Shown piece by piece: positions 61,448 to 64,000 of a stretch of 64,000 nt of DNA. The position numbers were made by a program, and so were the translations under genes. The first letter of the stretch is position 1. Every line of letters starts with the position of its first letter. Origin of the DNA: Vitellaria paradoxa (lineage: Eukaryota > Streptophyta > Magnoliopsida > Ericales > Sapotaceae); assembly GCA_019916065.1 (NCBI GenBank), contig CM034233.1:6268516-6332515 (forward strand). The letters are read 5' to 3'. Below the pieces are notes generated by a model. It worked only from the letters and a program-made list of their open reading frames with translations, did not search any database and was not told the origin of the DNA.

Positions 61448-62236
61448 GGGTGTTTGGAGTTCTAACTAATTTAAAAAAATTTTAAAAGTTTTAACTTTTT
61501 CAAACTCCAAATAATTTCAACTTTTTAAAAAAATTTATCCAAATTTATTGGAATAAGCCATTATAATGCGTTTCAACATATTTTGACATATTTTTTTAAA
61601 AGTTGTACTGATATTTATACCAAAAAATTTCATAAAACTCCAAAATTTTTTAAGATTTTTCACTAAAATTTTGTCTTGTGTCACTCTATATAATTTTTAA
61701 CAACTTTGGGTCCATTTGGCACTACAAAAAAAGGTAAAAAACACTGAAATCTCTAAAATTCTCTAACATATTTTGCACTCCTCATATTTCATAAAATTTC
61801 TATAAATTTATATATATCTATCTATTTCAACAAATTTTTGTAAATGCCAATAAATTTTTTACAAACCTAATAATATTTCATAAACTATAATAACTTTTCT
61901 ACTAATCTCAAAACTTTTTTAACCACATTCAATAAATTCTGATGCAAAACTGTTTCGACGGAACTAAAAAATAGTTTGAACGGTTTATGTCTCCAAAAAA
62001 CTGATACAAAAATTAAAAAGTTTTGCTATTCATATTTGAAAAACGTGATTTGATGACTGCGTGTCAAACGTAAAAAAGTTTCTCAAACTTTTGCTTTTCT
62101 AGTTATCTTTTGCCGCATCAAACGAATCTTTTATATTAAATCAAACACAAATATCTAACTATCATTTTAAAATAAATTTTTACATTCTAAATTCTAAAAA
62201 AATAATTTTTAATTTTTGTTGACACTCTAAACAGCC
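61448..62236. mobile_element. MITE split by a nested MITE (outer element)
   Basis: Outer halves 61448-61707 and 62129-62236 together match the reverse complement of the intact element 35174-35480, including TCTTGTGTCACTCTATATAA on the left and CAAATCAAACACAAAYAT plus TTTTTACATTCTAAAYTC on the right. Ends GGGTGTTTGGAGT and ACTCTAAACAGCC. Confidence 0.75.
61708..62128 (+). mobile_element. MITE nested inside another MITE (inner element)
   Basis: GGGTCCATTTGGCACTAC and GCCGCATCAAACGAATC are the ends. The interior matches 31931-32338. Inserted at TTT in the outer element (CAACTTT...TTTTATATT). Confidence 0.75.
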
Positions 62237-62689
62237 TAATAATCCAAAGAGAGTGGAGACTGGGTGGCCAATAGATTGGATCGGGCCGGGTTAAAAGTAC
62301 GAAAAATTGTATCCAAGTCATATTTTGTAATCTTTTAAAACTATTAGTCACACCAAAAAAAAAGTATTGCTTTTAAGTCATATTAATGTGGAAAGTTTTG
62401 TATTTAAGTCACACTTTTGAGTGAGTCCCACGATTTTATTTTAAATATAATTTCTAATATACCGATAATATTCTTTATTTCTATAACAAAGTTACACAAG
62501 TTATTTCCGGGAATTCTGGGAATCACGTGAAGATATGGTTTACCGAGAATCACGCTTCTTTCGTTTTTTTTTTTTTTTTTCTTTTCTTATTTTCAGTTTC
62601 ATTATTTACAGTTTTAGTCGTGAAGATATTAAGAAGATAGAGCTTATTTGACCTATTTTCTTCATGGATTGATTTTGCCGATTGGCGTT

Positions 62690-63450
62690 TTGAGCTATCT
62701 TCAAAATAGTACCGGTACTGTTTCAAAAAATATGATGATGTTGGCTCGTATAGTTGGTTTGTGTTATGCATCGATTGATATTTTTTAGGCAGTATAAAAA
62801 ACAGTACCGGTACTATTTTATCGATACTGTTTTCAACACAGTACCGGTACTATTTTATCGGTACTGTTTTCAAAACAATACCGGTACTGTTTTCAAAATA
62901 GCACCATGAATTATAAGCAGATGACGAGTTTTAAGGGCAAGAGAAATCTATTGGGCCGATTAACGTTTTGAGCTATCTTCAAAACAGTACCAGTACTGTT
63001 TCAAAAAATATGATGATGTTAGCTCGTATGGTTGGTTTGTGTTATGTATCGATTGATATTTTTTAGGTAATATGAAAATAGTACCGATCCAAATAGTATC
63101 GGCACTGTGTTCAAAACAGCACTATCAATTATAAGCAAACGACGAGTTTTAAGGGTAAGAGAAATTCATGGGGCCGATGGGCTTTTTGAGCTATCTTCAA
63201 AACAGTATCGATACTGTTTCAAAAAATATGATGATGTTAGCTCATATGATTGGTTTATGTTATGTATCGATTGATGTTTTTAGGCAGTATGAAAACAGTA
63301 CCGATAAAACAATACCAGTACTGTTTTCAAAACAGCACTATGAATTATAAGCAGATAACAAGTTTTTGGCAAGAGAAATCCATGGGGTTGATTAGCATTT
63401 TGAGTTATTTTCAAAACAATACCAGTACTGTTTCAAAATCAGAAAAAATA
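62690..63450. repeat. Tandem array built around the palindrome AGTACCGGTACT
   Basis: Four units start at TGAGCTATCTTCAAAA-like words (62691, 62969, 63187, 63401), spaced 278, 218 and 214 bp. Units share GTTTCAAAAAATATGATGATG, GTTATGTATCGATTGAT and GAATTATAAGCAGA. Palindromic 12-mers AGTACCGGTACT are at 62708, 62803 and 62840, a near copy AATACCGGTACT at 62878, AGTACCAGTACT at 62986, and the altered but still perfect palindrome AGTATCGATACT at 63204. No coding frame spans it. Confidence 0.85.
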
Positions 63451-64000
63451 AAGATACTAAGGAATGATGATCGATTTAGGTTTTTTCCCAACAGTTTTAA
63501 TTTTGTTTCAAAAAATCAGTTTTACTTGCTTGGTAAAGAAGATTGAAAGTTGCGAAAGTTATAGTTGAATTGTGCACTATTTTCGGATAAAATTGACAGT
63601 TTTGAAATGTGGTGAAAAACGCGTGATGTCTTTTTTTATCTTTTTGTTACAAGTGTGACTTATTTACAAATAAATTTTTTGAGTATAACTTAAATCCTTA
63701 TAAATCCATAAATAGTGACCGGCCTCCAAAAACCTCTCTCTTTTTTTTTTTTAAACGGTATTGAGAATTTTTACTTTTGTTCGTTGAATTTAAACTCATT
63801 CATGTAAATTTATTTAATTTTAAAAATATTTAAATTATATTTTTAGATAGATAATTAAAATTCTAAAAAAATCTTTTTATTCTACCAATTTTGATACTCT
63901 CCAACCCTTCGGTCCTTCGCAGCGCTCCTACTTATTTGAACTGCCCAACACATTTGTGTAGGTCTCGTCTCCGAGCAGAGTAACAGTGAAAACGCAGAGA
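63451..64000. other. Unassigned right end of the window
   Basis: AT-rich. The last ~100 bases become more balanced in composition (CCTTCGGTCCTTCGCAGCGC), possibly approaching a gene. Nothing identifiable. Confidence 0.3.

Noticed and set aside
62690..63450. Regular repeats as a CRISPR array
   Set aside because: Long repeats of unequal spacing in plant nuclear DNA, no cas genes. The 'spacers' are themselves repeated.

Overview
This window is nuclear DNA of a flowering plant. It has few genes, long AT-rich introns, introns that interrupt genes at plant-conserved positions, and intergenic space full of small transposable elements (MITEs, SINEs, a TRIM, Copia and LINE fragments, a hAT and a Mutator-like element). 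The species cannot be fixed from sequence alone. No bacterial, viral or organellar block was recognised.

Five protein genes can be supported. (1) 1412-1711, minus: first coding exon of a SKP1-like SCF ubiquitin-ligase adaptor. Its second exon must lie left of the window. (2) 5718-16857, minus: a complete ten-exon FREE1/FYVE1 gene (592 aa), the plant ESCRT-associated FYVE protein for multivesicular-body sorting. One of its introns has a GC-AG boundary, and intron 4 carries a LINE with a hAT element nested in it. (3) 19558-23002, plus: a three-exon gene for a plant protein of unknown function that begins MSRCFPYPPPGY. (4) 25082-25744, minus: a single-exon proline-rich protein with a PNRC/EDC1-type decapping-activator motif. 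(5) 36146-46034, plus: a complete twelve-exon synaptotagmin/E-Syt gene (540 aa) for an ER-plasma membrane contact-site tether, with a truncated Copia element in intron 4.

The genes are independent transcription units and no operon-like logic applies. FREE1 and the synaptotagmin both act in membrane traffic, but nothing in the sequence suggests that their proximity matters.

The rest is repeat-driven. 26.6-36 kb and 46.2-64 kb are gene-poor. They hold two SINEs with perfect 17-bp target-site duplications, several MITE families with CGTTTGG-like ends, an old 1.3-kb tandem duplication with a foldback Mutator-like element inserted in its second copy (49.4-53.7 kb), a 135-bp tandem array (54.35-54.9 kb), a tandem TRIM with 116-bp LTRs (57.9-58.6 kb), a MITE nested inside another MITE (61.4-62.2 kb), and an array built on the palindrome AGTACCGGTACT (62.7-63.45 kb). 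No CRISPR, rRNA or stand-alone tRNA gene was seen, and no convincing new defence or metabolic system. The novelty lies in repeat architecture.
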